Position numbers and translations under genes: made by a program | Part shown: piece after piece, positions 18,011-28,903 of the stretch | How the letters are laid out: every line of letters starts with the position of its first letter | How positions within the stretch are numbered: the first letter of the stretch is position 1 | The notes under the pieces: model-generated | Database searches by the model: none | Told to the model about the DNA's origin: nothing | What the model saw: only the letters and a program-made list of their open reading frames with translations | Source of the DNA: Ceratodon purpureus | Taxonomy: Eukaryota > Streptophyta > Bryopsida > Pseudoditrichales > Ditrichaceae | Assembly (NCBI GenBank): GCA_014871385.1 | Contig: CM026426.1 | Span: 44,502,484-44,566,483 of the forward strand | Length of the DNA: 64,000 nt | Direction: 5' to 3'

Positions 18011-18930
18011 ATGCAAAATAGTGTAATTTTTGATAAAGCAAGGGTACCTATGACACTTGAGAGCTTGCGCCCTAGGGACTACTGTCAATGTTCCAACAAT
18101 TGCATGGGTGCGGATGTTGCCTGTCCATGCCAAGCAAGTGTTGGGGATCAAGGTGCATACCTCGGAGGCATTCTCGCAAATGAGTTCATCGAGGGGGGTA
18201 ATGACAGCGATGCACGTTTCTGTAAAAAGTGTGCCCCATGTATTAGGGGTGTGGAAATATCCGAGGGTCATGTTACTCGTATTTTCCTTAAAGAGTGTAA
18301 TGTTAAGTGCACGTGCAGTAGTGATTGTGGCAATCGTGTTGTTCAGCAAGGCATGAAGTTCAGATTAGAGGTCTTTCATACAGCCCTTACGGGATGGGGG
18401 ATTCGAGCAGCTGAGCGTATACCCAAAGGTGCATTCGTTTTAAAGTTGACAAGAGAAATATTAATCAATGCAGAGCTCATTGTTAGAAATAAGTAGGCAG
18501 ATGGCGCTCTTACCTACAGTATGGCACTTGATGTGGACCGGGCTACTAAGCAAAAGGTGGATAACAGTAGTGCTTTGTGCTTGGATTCCACTCGCTTCGG
18601 AAACGTTGCCAGATTTTGAACCACAGGTACAAAACAAAATCCATTTTCTGTAATTTTTTTGGTCTTTTACTTCTTTGCTAGGACTGATCCTTCTCCTTTG
18701 ACATTGCAGATGTGGGGATCCAAATCTGGTAGACGTACCTGTCTTAATTGAGAGTGTGGACCACCGCTCCTATCATGTGGCCTTCTTTTCGAATTGCATC
18801 ATTGAAGTTGGAGAAGAGTTGACATGGGATTACGACACATGTTCCAAACACAACGGACCATCACAATCTGATTTTATTGTAGGTGTAACAGTATCATGTC
18901 CAAAGAGAAGGTGTTGCCAATCCTCTTTCA
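18011..18930 (+). pseudogene. SUVR-type SET-domain histone methyltransferase relic
   Basis: The first exon encodes the Pre-SET cysteine cluster (CQCSNNC, CPC, CKKCAPC, CTCSSDCGNRVVQ) and the start of the SET fold (GWGIRAAERIPKGAFV), as in plant SUVR1/2/4 H3K9-type methyltransferases. A TAG at 18494-18496 interrupts the frame, which goes on to SALCLDSTRFGNVARF. A one-base shift precedes the conserved Asn-His pair. A GT donor near 18630 and a TTGACATTGCAG acceptor near 18709 bound an intron, after which YHVAFF and GEELTWDYD are recognisable. A further shift precedes the Post-SET CRCNS. One stop and two frameshifts make it almost certainly non-functional. Confidence 0.8.
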
Positions 18931-19891
18931 GCAAAAATCAGCTCGAAATCCACCTAGGCCACGTAGAACCAGATGACCACGTACCGATGGTAGCTTGTAC
19001 GTGAGTAGAGAGTGGTGAGCGGGAATTTGGAGAGCAAAGAACAGAGAATGGGAGCCAGAACCTAAAAATAGACCTTTTTATACTAAATTTAAAATTTAAA
19101 ATTAGAATATTCGAATATTCTTAGTATATTTTTAGAAATAATCTTATTTTAGTAATTTCTATTGACCCTATAACCGTGGACTAATTACAATATTTTCATT
19201 GAATTTGTAATTTGTTTTCTCTTTTCTTGGGGATGAATTTTTGATGCGCATCAATTACTATGCTTGAGCTCCCTCTCACCGATTCACGCATAGATTAATT
19301 CCCTCCATTCCGTCTCATTTATATACAAATTAGTGATTAAAATGTACTGATATTAATGCTCTTAAGAGGGATCAAGTTACCTTTAATATCGTAACATTTT
19401 CTTAACATTACTAGAATAGTAGAATTCATCCATTCTCGTCTACGTGCCTTTCATCTTTTATTTTATTTTATTCATAATTATCTTGTATTTTTTATTAACT
19501 TCCTTTATTCTTCTAACTTGTTAATGGAGTCGAAAGAGTTTTTTCATTTAATTTTATCTTTCTTATTACTTTCACTTTATTTTCTTCATTCCTTTCATAT
19601 CATTTTCAACCTTCATTACTTTTTTGCATTTTCTTTATTTACTTTTTTTAAATTTCAATTTTTAATTTTTTTTTTTAAATTGTATTTTTCAAATGCTAAA
19701 CAACTTCTGCACCACCCTCTTCCTTTTTCATTACGTCTAGGAGGATGACAACTGTTAAATGAAGGAAAAGCCGATTTTCAGGGGCTCCAAGCGTCTTCCC
19801 CCGGGATATTGAAGTTCAGATTATAGAATGTCTCTTCCTCTTTTGTATTGGTGTTTAGTGAAGCTCTTTTCCGTAGTACCGGAAAGCGGTT
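18931..19891. other. AT-rich non-coding stretch
   Basis: I see no gene. Around 19080-19150 are AATATTC-type repeats similar to those near 16130. From 19430 to 19730 it is a T-rich low-complexity tract whose open frames are composition artefacts. Confidence 0.6.
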
Positions 19892-20341
19892 ATGGAAAAC
19901 GTTAGAGATATTGTTGTTTCACTCGCTGACGATGTTGGCCCATTTCAACCATATGTTGAGGTGGAGGAGGAGGAGGTGATGGCCAACAGCCAAGGGCGTC
20001 CTTTGACAATGGATGTGGATGTACAATCGGATGCGAGAGCTAACCCTTCACCTATAGAAAGTTCGGATGAGATCATAGTGCTTGAGGAGGACGCGGATGT
20101 GCCTTTGCAACCGCATGCATACTCAAAGGTTGAAAAGATCATACGAGGAACCTATTCTAGGGAATCAGTGAGAGGGAGGCGGGGACGTGGGCCACTGTTG
20201 AAACGTTCCTACCTAAGACACTTGCGAAGTGTAGGACCAAAAGTGAATGTGAATGTAGTTTGTCTTGTAGTACAGTCAGAGGTTGATGATTCTGCTGAAA
20301 ATGTAATGGGCAAACCTAAACGTGTTAGGTTCAAAGATTAA
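19892..20341 (+). CDS. hypothetical protein, acidic then basic (149 aa)
   Basis: The frame encodes 149 aa: an acidic N-terminal half with a Glu run near residue 25 and a Ser-Asp-Glu-Ile-Ile-Val-Leu-Glu patch near residue 55, then a basic patch SVRGRRGRGPLLKR with AT-hook-like Arg-Gly spacing, and a basic end. No family is recognised. The I/V-rich acidic patch followed by a proline could be a SUMO-interacting motif, which is inference. It may be an exon of a larger relic. Confidence 0.35.
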   Translation: MENVRDIVVSLADDVGPFQPYVEVEEEEVMANSQGRPLTMDVDVQSDARANPSPIESSDEIIVLEEDADVPLQPHAYSKVEKIIRGTYSRESVRGRRGRGPLLKRSYLRHLRSVGPKVNVNVVCLVVQSEVDDSAENVMGKPKRVRFKD

Positions 20342-20628
20342 GACGTCTATTAACAACTATATGTTGGCTATAATAAAGTGCACATGTCAGAGGATACGAG
20401 GTATATACTGCACTTGTTCAAGATAGAAGGTATTCTAGTAGAATGCAATCAATGTGAACGACAAAGCCTTTATAATGAAAAAGTCAATACAACTTCAATG
20501 TTGGTGACTTAGTACATGGGATATTACTAAAATTATTCACTACGTGATCAATGGCCATTGTGGAAATGGCAGTTCTAAAGAAGGAGTGCTACCTACTTCG
20601 TCGCCAAGGGGTATTGCAATATTCCACT
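20342..20628. other. spacer, no gene
   Basis: Nothing recognisable between the hypothetical ORF and the convergent SWIM gene. Confidence 0.5.
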
Positions 20629-21953
20629 CTATAGGAGTAGCTTGACCTCGTTGAAGCTAAATGTAGGCGCATGGATGAAAAGCTCGGCCTCCGGATCACA
20701 ATTGCAGACCTTCAAGAGTATGTAATACATGTGCTTGCAATACGTGACCTGAATCTTGCCTCGAAACGTAGTCATCGTCTTCTTGAATGCTGGGCAAGTG
20801 CAACTAGGGTAAGAACTGATGGTAATCTGGTACCGTGTGATGTGAGGAGCAATGCTTAAATCCAGCCCAATGATGCAACGATGGCCCGGCTGAGGTATCA
20901 TGGTGACGGAACGGAGGCGCGCTTTGAGGGACTTGGAGGAGCCCATGGAGATTCGCTGCGCCGGGTCGGGGCGAGTCGCAGTGCGTTTGACCATCTTACC
21001 TTCTCTCCTACTAGAGTAGTGGTCAGCTTTCGCAACAACACGCACAGAAGTGAGATTTGCAGGAGGCAGGGCAGAGGAGCAGAGGCGTCTTGGGGCAACC
21101 GGCTTCTTCTACGGAAGTTGAAACCCTGCTACTTCGAGGGCAAGAAAATCAACGAGTTTTAGGTTAGTACCTAGTTGCACGGGCCAGATTTGTGGAATCG
21201 AAGGCACTTCTTGGTCCACTGAGTATCGTGCTATCCACTTGCGCCTTGTACCTTTCACGCAACGCTCAATATCATCAGAGCAGAAGAAGAACTCTATCCT
21301 CTCAGATGTGTTCTTGCGAATGTTAGTCCAAACCCTGTGTAGGTGGTGTAGCAGTGCAATTTGGCCCCTTGACAATTCTCTGTGTGCACTTCTTTTTCGT
21401 AACTGCTCTTTGAGCACAGCAGCACTTTGCAGAACTTTGTGAAGTCTTGAAATGTGCCACTCCTTCACATCGACCTTGGTTTCTTCAACCGCGTTGACAT
21501 GGCAAATGCTTGCTTTGTTCATATGAGATGGTAGGGGGAAATCGACTTCCTTTGGAGGGGATTGGTCACCTTCAACCTCGGTGTCATGTTCGGAGTCGTC
21601 TTCCACAATTATGGGCATCTCCGCGGGGCGAGCCTTGACGGCACGACCTGAACCTCTCGGGCAAGAAAAGTTTAATTTGTCTGGGCGATAGGACTTATCC
21701 TCAGCTCCAATGGGTACGTCTGCTTTTTGCTTCCGAGAACCAAACACTTCCGCTGATGGATGCAGAACTCTTTGGCTCCTGGCATGTCCAGCATGGGATC
21801 TTCGAGGAGTGTAGGATTGCGTGTACGCTTAGCCCTGCTTTTAGCCATCCTTAGCTTCAGTTCCTTCTTGGACGGTCGTATTCCTCCAACGTCATCTTTG
21901 AGGAATTGGTAGTACTTAACAAATTGTAGAAATGCCCAAACGAAATCATCCAC
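20629..21953 (-). pseudogene. SWIM-type zinc-finger protein, broken
   Basis: Read from 21953, the product starts with a basic Lys/Arg-rich segment, shifts frame near 21735, then carries an acidic linker and a helical region (LHHLHRVWTNIR) to a TAG at 21111-21109. The same frame continues and ends at 20629. The C-terminal part has a SWIM finger: CTC near 20745, then CKH (CxC...CxH) with a helix YYILLKV. The following HAPTFSFNEVKLLL is typical of plant SWIM proteins of the ZSWIM/MULE type. One frameshift and one nonsense codon suggest a pseudogene, although an intron could hide one of them. Such proteins bind DNA or ubiquitin-pathway partners; which applies here is unknown. Confidence 0.6.
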
Positions 21954-22640
21954 CGAGGCAACGTAATTTATTTTACTGGAAGTGCAGCAAACTTCCCATC
22001 CTTCTAGTTTTGCTATTCTTTGTATTGATGCAATGATAACAATGCTAATTCCTATAATCTAAATTTGGGCACAGAAAATATCAAATTGTGATCTACTTGG
22101 TGGAGGTTTGGCAATAATAATATTACTTATAGAGAATTTACCTCTTACCTAATATTACATTTAATATAGAGAAATAAAGGACTAGACACATTAACTGGAG
22201 AAAAATAAAGGACAGAAGCATTTGTATTGGATTTTTTTATTGCAATGGATTTTCACCATTTGATACAGTTTTCTATACTGCAATGGATTTTCACCATTTA
22301 ACCCATGGAGATCGCATTGCTCCTTGTTAATTCATACCATTGTGATTTTTAATTTAAATTTTACAAATGCTAAGTGATCAAGGAGATGGAAACAAAACAA
22401 TTAAAGAAATCAGCATATTGCTCCTTCAAATTCCATATCTTTGATATTGGTGTTTATTTTTATTTTTTTTATCTCTTTTTAATTTATATCTTACCAATGT
22501 CACCTCATTGAGATAAAGGAGAAAAAACAATAAAACCAAATATAAGATCTTGTGAAATTGAAATTTGCTTTATTTTTTTATTTCCAATTTTTTGAAATCC
22601 CACGTCATCTAGATGAAGGGGAATTTTAAAAAATAAGAAA
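21954..22640. other. AT-rich non-coding, short internal duplications
   Basis: There is no gene. CTGCAATGGATTTTCACCATTT-like units occur twice near 22240-22300, and a stretch of about 120 bp beginning ATTGCTCCTT is present twice in diverged form (about 22316 and 22421). Confidence 0.5.
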
Positions 22641-22930
22641 TTAAGACTATGGAAAAGATGGTGCAGGGTCACGAAGAAGGAAGGAAAAGGAAGTATGATA
22701 AAAAGAATAAAAAAAATATGGGGCTTTAGAGAGGGAAAGGAACATTGTAGAAAAGGTAGATGGAAAGGGAGAGCATAGAGGGAGAAGGATAGAGGAGAGG
22801 GTGATGGACAATGGAGAGGGAGGGGGAGTAGGAGAGGAAGAGGAAGAGGGAGAGGAAGAGGAAGACAACAGAAGAAGAGGAACAAGGAGAGTAGAAGAGG
22901 CGCTAAGAGGGGAACAAGGAGAGATTTGAT
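22640..22930 (+). repeat. long polypurine (GA-rich) tract
   Basis: About 290 bases are almost all A and G, with GGAGAGG and GAAGAGG units dominating 22795-22880. Open frames on the complementary strand here are composition artefacts. Such tracts can form triplex DNA or act as GAGA-type sites, but nothing here shows that. Confidence 0.7.
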
Positions 22931-23396
22931 TTTGCACTAGAAGAAAACAAAAAAAATTTGTTACGTGTTTTGAGGCAATTTTTAAGAGCGTTTAACACGT
23001 TTTTAATGCATTTTTATTTTTTTTGACGCAAAAAACTACCAATGCGTCTAGAGAGTCAAATTGATCTAGACGTGCCACGTCTACGAGCGTCATCAGCCTC
23101 TTTCCTTTGACGCTCAACGTCATGCGTCTGTTTTGTGAATTTACGTGTGGTCAGTATCTCGGAGAGTAACTTTTTTTCCACGTGAGCGTTTTCCGATTTC
23201 GCAAAAGACACGGTGGATACCACGTCATGGATGAAAAATTTGCTGAATTGGCAAAAGGTTCTGACATGGCGATTGGATTTTCAACGGTTCAAATGCTGAC
23301 ACGTGGCATGATCGTAGACTAGGCATATATGTGCGATGCGTTTGTTAAAAGTGACGTTATTTTCTGTTAGTTCTGACGTTAATGGGCCTTTTGGAA
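22930..23396. mobile_element. E-type motif-bearing segment, left part
   Basis: The segment is dense in ACGT/GACGC words (GCGTTTAACACG, TGACGCTCAACGTCATGCGT) like 27.53-29.93 and 33.35-41 kb. No gene is seen. It looks like the flank into which element C inserted. Confidence 0.4.
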
Positions 23397-23398
23397 GT

Positions 23399-23447
23399 AC
23401 GTACCCACGAAGTTCGTTCCCACGAAGTTCGTTCCCACGAAGAACCT
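23399..23447. repeat. tandem 15-bp repeat at the end of element C
   Basis: Three consecutive units of CCCACGAAGTTCGTT, each containing the dyad CGAAGTTCG. A related unit GTTCGTTCCCACAAAG lies at the left end of element D (about 29954). Confidence 0.65.
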
Positions 23448-24838
23448 GCGGTTGTAAACACAACTGAGAGAAGAGATAATCTAAAAGAAACACATAAAAA
23501 TCCCAAACACAAACCCAAGAAACACCCAAGGCTACAAAATCCAAGGGATTAAGGAATCCCGGATACTCCTTATCACGGAAAATTCCACTATCCAAAGGTG
23601 GAAAGTAGAACACTATCTATCCCCAAAGACTACAAGAAACCTACCTTATCTTCACACAATCTTCAGGTCCAGAATTCCGACCCTAGAGCCCATCACTATG
23701 TACACAGAAACATCCCAGAAGACCCATCGTAGTTAGCTACTCTATGACAGCATCTCCGGGATTACTAGTGGAATCTTCACTGCTGCTCCACCTTTCCGTC
23801 ACCGACCGACTTCCGTAACCGGAATAATTCTAGCGATTTAAGCTAGAATGCTCAAAGAGGCTTTATAGTTATTTCCGAGGATTTCGCCCACTGATTTGTC
23901 AGGGTTTTCTCCCTACTTCACGTACTCCTACACTAATACTCCCTCCGCTTGGTGTTTCGATGGGGGCAGCCTTCTCGCGGAAAACTGTCCCACTCAAGTC
24001 TCGTACCACTCCCCCAGAAGGGGTGGAAATGCGGAAATGGGCCACTACTCTCACAACGGGTACAATGCTGTGTTCCGCAGGTCACACAGAGTAGGGCCAC
24101 GTTTCCACGTTTCCGATGTTGGGGTGGATTGTGGAAATGGTGAAGCTCAAATCCTTGTACCGAAGTACCCCCTTCGAATCCCCAAGTATCCTCGAGCCGG
24201 AGTACACCCTCCGCACCCAAGTCTGGTATCTTCCACTTCCACTTTCCGCCCTCTCCTCCTTTCCACCCTTAGTGTTCCTCCGTCTAGCACCTTCCGCACA
24301 GGGGGTGATACCAAACCGATTAAGCAAGTACACCAATCCTAAACAGGGGCGGCTGCTAGCTCACCAAGTATCCCCTTGCATGAGAGCAACGGCTTGAATT
24401 AGGGATGTTTTAAAACTTGCTTAATAGAGGCTCACAGCCCATACTGACCTAACACGGAATACTAGCCTAACTAACCTACACAGCGTTTATGAGGACCGGT
24501 GCAAACTCGGAAACAGCAAGAATGGGAAGGAGGGACCACTCACTTTGCTCATGCACTCAAGAAAACAACTCAAGACAAATGTGGAGTAAAACATAAAGCC
24601 TGAATTGAACAAAAGAACACAAACATCGCAAAATGGTGAGAGAAAACCCCAAGGGTTCTCCCTTTTAAACTACTGAGCCACGGGCCGCGTGATCAGAATC
24701 ACGGGCCACGTGGCAGCAAACTGACTCTCCGCTACCCGAAGAGCCAAGGCCCGAAACTAGGAAAAAGACAAAAACAATAAAGTCTAACTAATCTTAACTA
24801 CCTGCCTCAACAACTTGCACCTAAACCTAACTAGAATC
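23448..24838. other. element C 3' non-coding region
   Basis: No gene is supported; the open frames here overlap on both strands and resemble nothing. TTTCCAC/GTGGAAA words are frequent between 23600 and 24270 (GGTGGAAATGCGGAAATGG near 24022), a weaker counterpart of the motif enrichment in D. CCACGTGG-like words occur near 24700. Confidence 0.45.
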
Positions 24839-26770
24839 CTAAGTACTACCCCTCTTCTTTCGCTCCTTGGCCTCCATCTTCTTCAGCCGCCGCTTCTCCT
24901 TGCGGCCCAGCACCGTCAGTGGAGCAAGTGGAGTCGCCACCGGCCCGGTCTCGACACCTGTCCCGATTTCCTCGCCGGACCGACCCACGACCTCCGCATT
25001 CTCCGTCACCGAGGGAGGGGTCAACTGGCGGTCGTGCCCGAGATCCGCGGCAATTGCGGCTTGTGGCTGTCCACCTGGCCCACCATCCGGAGAAGGTGGC
25101 GGCGGCACTTTAGCCACCACCTGAAAGGACGAGAAAAGGTTTTGGGGCGTGGCATCTGCCACGTGGCTACCGCCCTGAATAGCCTCCCCTACTGGCTTGA
25201 GCGCGGAAGCGCCGACCGAGGGTGTGGAATCGCGGACCGCGGCTGTGAGGACCGTGATGTCTTCGAATTCCGCCTCCTGGTGCTCGGGCACCTGTCCTTC
25301 CTCCCCTATTCCCCTACCGGCCATCTGATCCTGTGAAGGGAGGTCAGAATGGGTTGAAGAAGTGTCTTCATCCTCCGTTGACTCCCACAATGTCTTGAAG
25401 GATTCGCTGAAGCCATCCACGAGACCCCTCATCGCCATCAGAGCCGCATCCACCTTCTTGCCGTGGTCCAAGACGTAAAGCGCCACCTTGGTCCCGGATA
25501 GGTGGCCCGCGTTCTTGAGATCCGCCTCAAAGGTCTTCGCCTTCAGCCACACATCCCCTGGAACCAACAACAACCTGCTTACCTCCTGGATCTTGGCAGC
25601 CGTCTCTCGAACCTGCTTGAGGTGTTCCCGCCGTTTCGCTTCCAGCTTCTTCACTCTCTCCATTGCCTTCAAGTTTTCCTCGGTGAGGCGGTCCACGGTC
25701 TCCTCCAACTCCTTGAGCCGTCGCGGAGCCCGCACCGCTTCATGCACCGCTTGCACCAAGTCCTCCCTTGGAGGGTTGCCCACCATCGCTCCCACCTGCT
25801 GCACCTGCAGCTCATACCCCGCGATCTTGGCCCTTATCCCCTCTAAGTCCCGAATAACGGCGTCCACTGGATTCTCTCCAACAGCTGACCCTCCTTCCAC
25901 AGCCCTTGTGGCTGACCTGGTCCGCGCGGAAGGGCTCCCCTCCAATAGCTTCCGCTTCCGGGTTGCGGGCCGCTCCTCCGTGCTAACCTCCATCATCTCC
26001 TCATCCTGTCCCACCTCGGCCTCGGAGTCCGTGGTGTTGAGCTCATACATGAGCTGCTGCTCCTCCCAATGAGCCTTCTCCTCGGTCGCAAGCAAACCCC
26101 CATGCTCATACAAATGAAATAAAAACGGCCCCACATAGGAGGGCTGGCCGCGCTTGGTGTTGGCCGCAAGCCGGTGCACCAATTCCCCAATCAACATCCC
26201 CCTGTCCACCTTCTTCTCACCTTGGTACGCGAGGATCAGAGTGGTGGCCAGAGTCAGAGTGACGTTGTAAGGCTTTTCCAAGCTGAGGATGGGAACCAAG
26301 AAGGACATCACCCTCCGAGCCCTCTGATCCTTACAATCCTTCACGAAGTAACCGTACTTGGAATCAAGCTTTTGAGAGAACTTGTCCCTCATACAATCAT
26401 CCTTCTTCGTGGACATTCCCTCCCCTCCACTCTGAAACCCGTAAACCCCGCTCCACAACTCTGCATTCCAGCGGTCCGGGCGGCCGCGGACAGTGGAAGC
26501 ATAGATGCTGTCCACTTCCCCCGTGACCAACTCTCGCACCATACCTTCACTGCGGACCCTCCAAGACTTTCCCAATAGGCCGAAGCAGCCCATCCGTTTC
26601 AGGTCCGCCTCGAGCTCCTTGCTCGCCTCCTTGTCGGTGGGGATCGCCACGGGAATCTTGCGGAGGGCCACCGGCTTCTCGGCTGTCCGCCTCCTGGTCG
26701 CCATCGCCCTTGGTCGATTCTCCGCCTCCGGCCCGGAATCGTCTGATCGCGGTCTGCTATCTGCGCTCAC
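24839..26770 (-). CDS. element C protein: conserved N-terminal domain, coiled coil, basic tail
   Basis: An intact ORF of 643 aa. Residues of about 45-245 are the domain shared with B and D: MGCFGLLGKSW, RGRPDRWNAELWSGVYGF, RRVMSFLVPILSLEKP, then GPFLFHLYEHGGLL. The second half of this domain lines up with the Transposase_32-like region of the element A protein. An acidic linker with Arg-Lys-Arg-Lys follows. Residues of about 330-410 are a coiled coil (LKELEETVDRLTEENLKAME). A Pro/Ala-rich segment leads to the very basic C-terminus KEKRRLKKMEAKERKKRGST, a probable nuclear localisation or nucleic-acid-binding tail. No catalytic motif is visible. Being uninterrupted, it may still be expressed. 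Confidence 0.75.
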   Translation of the reverse strand: MSADSRPRSDDSGPEAENRPRAMATRRRTAEKPVALRKIPVAIPTDKEASKELEADLKRMGCFGLLGKSWRVRSEGMVRELVTGEVDSIYASTVRGRPDRWNAELWSGVYGFQSGGEGMSTKKDDCMRDKFSQKLDSKYGYFVKDCKDQRARRVMSFLVPILSLEKPYNVTLTLATTLILAYQGEKKVDRGMLIGELVHRLAANTKRGQPSYVGPFLFHLYEHGGLLATEEKAHWEEQQLMYELNTTDSEAEVGQDEEMMEVSTEERPATRKRKLLEGSPSARTRSATRAVEGGSAVGENPVDAVIRDLEGIRAKIAGYELQVQQVGAMVGNPPREDLVQAVHEAVRAPRRLKELEETVDRLTEENLKAMERVKKLEAKRREHLKQVRETAAKIQEVSRLLLVPGDVWLKAKTFEADLKNAGHLSGTKVALYVLDHGKKVDAALMAMRGLVDGFSESFKTLWESTEDEDTSSTHSDLPSQDQMAGRGIGEEGQVPEHQEAEFEDITVLTAAVRDSTPSVGASALKPVGEAIQGGSHVADATPQNLFSSFQVVAKVPPPPSPDGGPGGQPQAAIAADLGHDRQLTPPSVTENAEVVGRSGEEIGTGVETGPVATPLAPLTVLGRKEKRRLKKMEAKERKKRGST

Positions 26771-27530
26771 CGCGTCGCCAGCTTCCCCTCCTCGTTGCTC
26801 CGCTCGGGAAGCCGTCGCAGTTGGTATCGCGCCCCGCAGTTGCTCTTCGCCCCGGTTTTACGCTGCTCCTCCTGCTCATGCGCCGCGGCCCTACTGCTGA
26901 TGGCGTCCACTGTTTCCAGCAGCGGTCGGCTACTCCCTTCGCTCAGAGCTTCAAGTTGCCCTTCAAGCCGCGCTCCACAACGTATCCCTTCCGCCGACAA
27001 CTAATACCCTAAGCTATAATCCAAATTCTCTACCGACTGTGCGCCACTACCACCTGTACACCGCGGAGGTTGCTGCCCAGTCTCCGCCTCCAGGATTACG
27101 CTCCCTGCGGCGTCGCGGATCAATTGCCCTTCCCTACGGCGGCGGCCTGCGACGTCTCTCTCTCTCTTCCGACCACTACTATCCTTACTGCCAAAACAAA
27201 AGGAGGAACCCTAACCCTCGCTTGACCCCTATGTGGTTTAGCAAAAACCCTAATCGTGGATTTAAGGCGCGGCCCCCTCTTCGGGTTGAGGTCCAGGGTG
27301 AAGACCCGGATTCCCATAACCCGGATATCTACCCGGGTTTCCACCTTTCCGCAGCGGATTTTAACCTAACTCTAATTTCCACTTTTTAACTACTTTAACA
27401 CTTTTTATTTTTTTACTATTTTTATTTCTAACAATCAAACCTAATGTCTACAATAACTTCTAACTAACCTATAACTTTTATTATTTTTACTACTTTTAAT
27501 CCACAAACAAAGTAAAACTAGAATTCACGG
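26771..27530. other. element C 5' non-coding region
   Basis: GC-rich pyrimidine-biased leader on the minus strand, turning AT-rich after 27370. No clear TATA box was found. Plus-strand open frames here mirror the GC bias and are not supported. Confidence 0.4.
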
Positions 27531-28903
27531 AAAGTCGTGACACGACAACGCATTTTGAGGTTGTTTGACAGATCGGTAAGGCAAATTTCAGACGTTTTGA
27601 CGTGGGTGCATGTTTGCAACGCGTACGGACTGACGCGTTTAATACAAATTTCATGTTAAAAGTAACACGCTGCAATGTTTAAGTTGACGTGCATAAACAT
27701 GTTCGACACATATTTCAATTGTTTCGTTAAACGTCTCGAGACATACGGTGGCCTCCAAAATAACACGTCATTGACGCATTGAATACTGTCGTAATACGTA
27801 AAAAGAAACACATCATTCCGTTTAGGACTACGTGGGGGTAGCATCACTCCTAACAGAGGTGGACACTCCTAAACATTGACCGTCATGTCAACATTGACGC
27901 AGCATAACAGAGGACATAACGATGGCAAGGAACGTGGCAGACACCAGCGGTAAAACGCGCAATTCTAATAACATTGTTGTAAAGAAGAGTTTGTGCACTG
28001 TTACATAGAAAAGAAGCCTTCTGCATTGAAATAGAACCTCGTACATACATGAGTAGTCATTGAACAGTTTCTACTACCTGTAGCTATTGAAAAGCGTACA
28101 TCCAACTGATGACTACTGCTGCATACGTAGGTTGGAGATGCACGGAGATGTTGTGACACGGTAGGGCATCCACTTATGTCGGATTCTTCTTAACCTTCAC
28201 AACACACATGTGACGAATTGTGCATTTATACCAACACATAGCCGGTGACAGACTAGGTAGGATTTTAGTAGATTTTAATTACCTTTTTGGTGCTCTTAAC
28301 GGGCTGATCTTTCGATTTGGTCAATTTTGCCGTACCTCAGCTTTGTCCTAGACACACAACTGACTCATCATCATGAGGATAGAGGTAATCAATAGCTTGC
28401 ATCAACGCCTTCAATTGTCCACTATTGTTGGCCTTCCTCAACCGTGCAGGAACGTTTTTTCTAACCTACGTAATGGAATGAAAAGTGGAATAGGAGACGC
28501 TAGTGACAGTCGTCCTACGGAGTATAACTTACCTAGCAGGCTTGATGGACAAGGGGGATGGAGAACATACCTCTAAGGCCTACCCGGGGAAGACGACCTG
28601 TTTCGGCACCTTAAAGGCATCGTCCTTCGTTTTCTTAAGTCACAGTTTTTGTTCTGTAACATTACTCGGGACATGTACAGTGTCAACCAAGACGCTAGGT
28701 TGTGTCATCAATGACGCAATTAGATGTCACTGGAAACATTAAATCAAAACAACAGTGACATGGATCTACTTGAAAATTGTAGCACGCTCCAGTGAGAGCA
28801 TTGTGGGAGCGTTATCTATTATAATGGGGCCTGAGTAGGGACGTACTTGCTCTACCGGTACCTTCTCGGAAGACATGGTGGCGTCTTTGGTTTCGGCACA
28901 TTG

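Larger units (their letters stand above)
23397..27520 (-). mobile_element. element C: single-ORF element related to B and D
   Basis: A GC-richer block interrupts an E-type background on both sides. Its left end carries a 15-bp tandem repeat (TTCGTTCCCACGAAG-like, three units at 23399-23447), and a single unit of this type also marks the left end of element D near 29954. It has about 1.4 kb of 3' non-coding sequence, the 643-aa ORF, and about 0.75 kb of 5' non-coding sequence. No LTRs, terminal inverted repeats or target duplication were found; ends are approximate. Confidence 0.5.

Noticed and set aside
19518..19748. Phe/Leu-rich 76-codon frame
   Set aside because: A low-complexity T-rich tract; the composition alone keeps it open.
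22505..22937. Minus-strand Pro/Leu/Ser-rich frames over the purine tract
   Set aside because: A direct translation of a GA-rich tract, not a gene.
25488..27389. Several plus-strand open frames opposite and upstream of the element C gene
   Set aside because: Shadow frames of a GC-rich coding strand, with Ser/Pro/Arg-rich composition and no domains.
23448..27400. A strong dispersed motif in element C like those of A, D and F
   Set aside because: TTTCCAC/GTGGAAA is only mildly enriched in its 3' region and not in the ORF, so I do not claim it.
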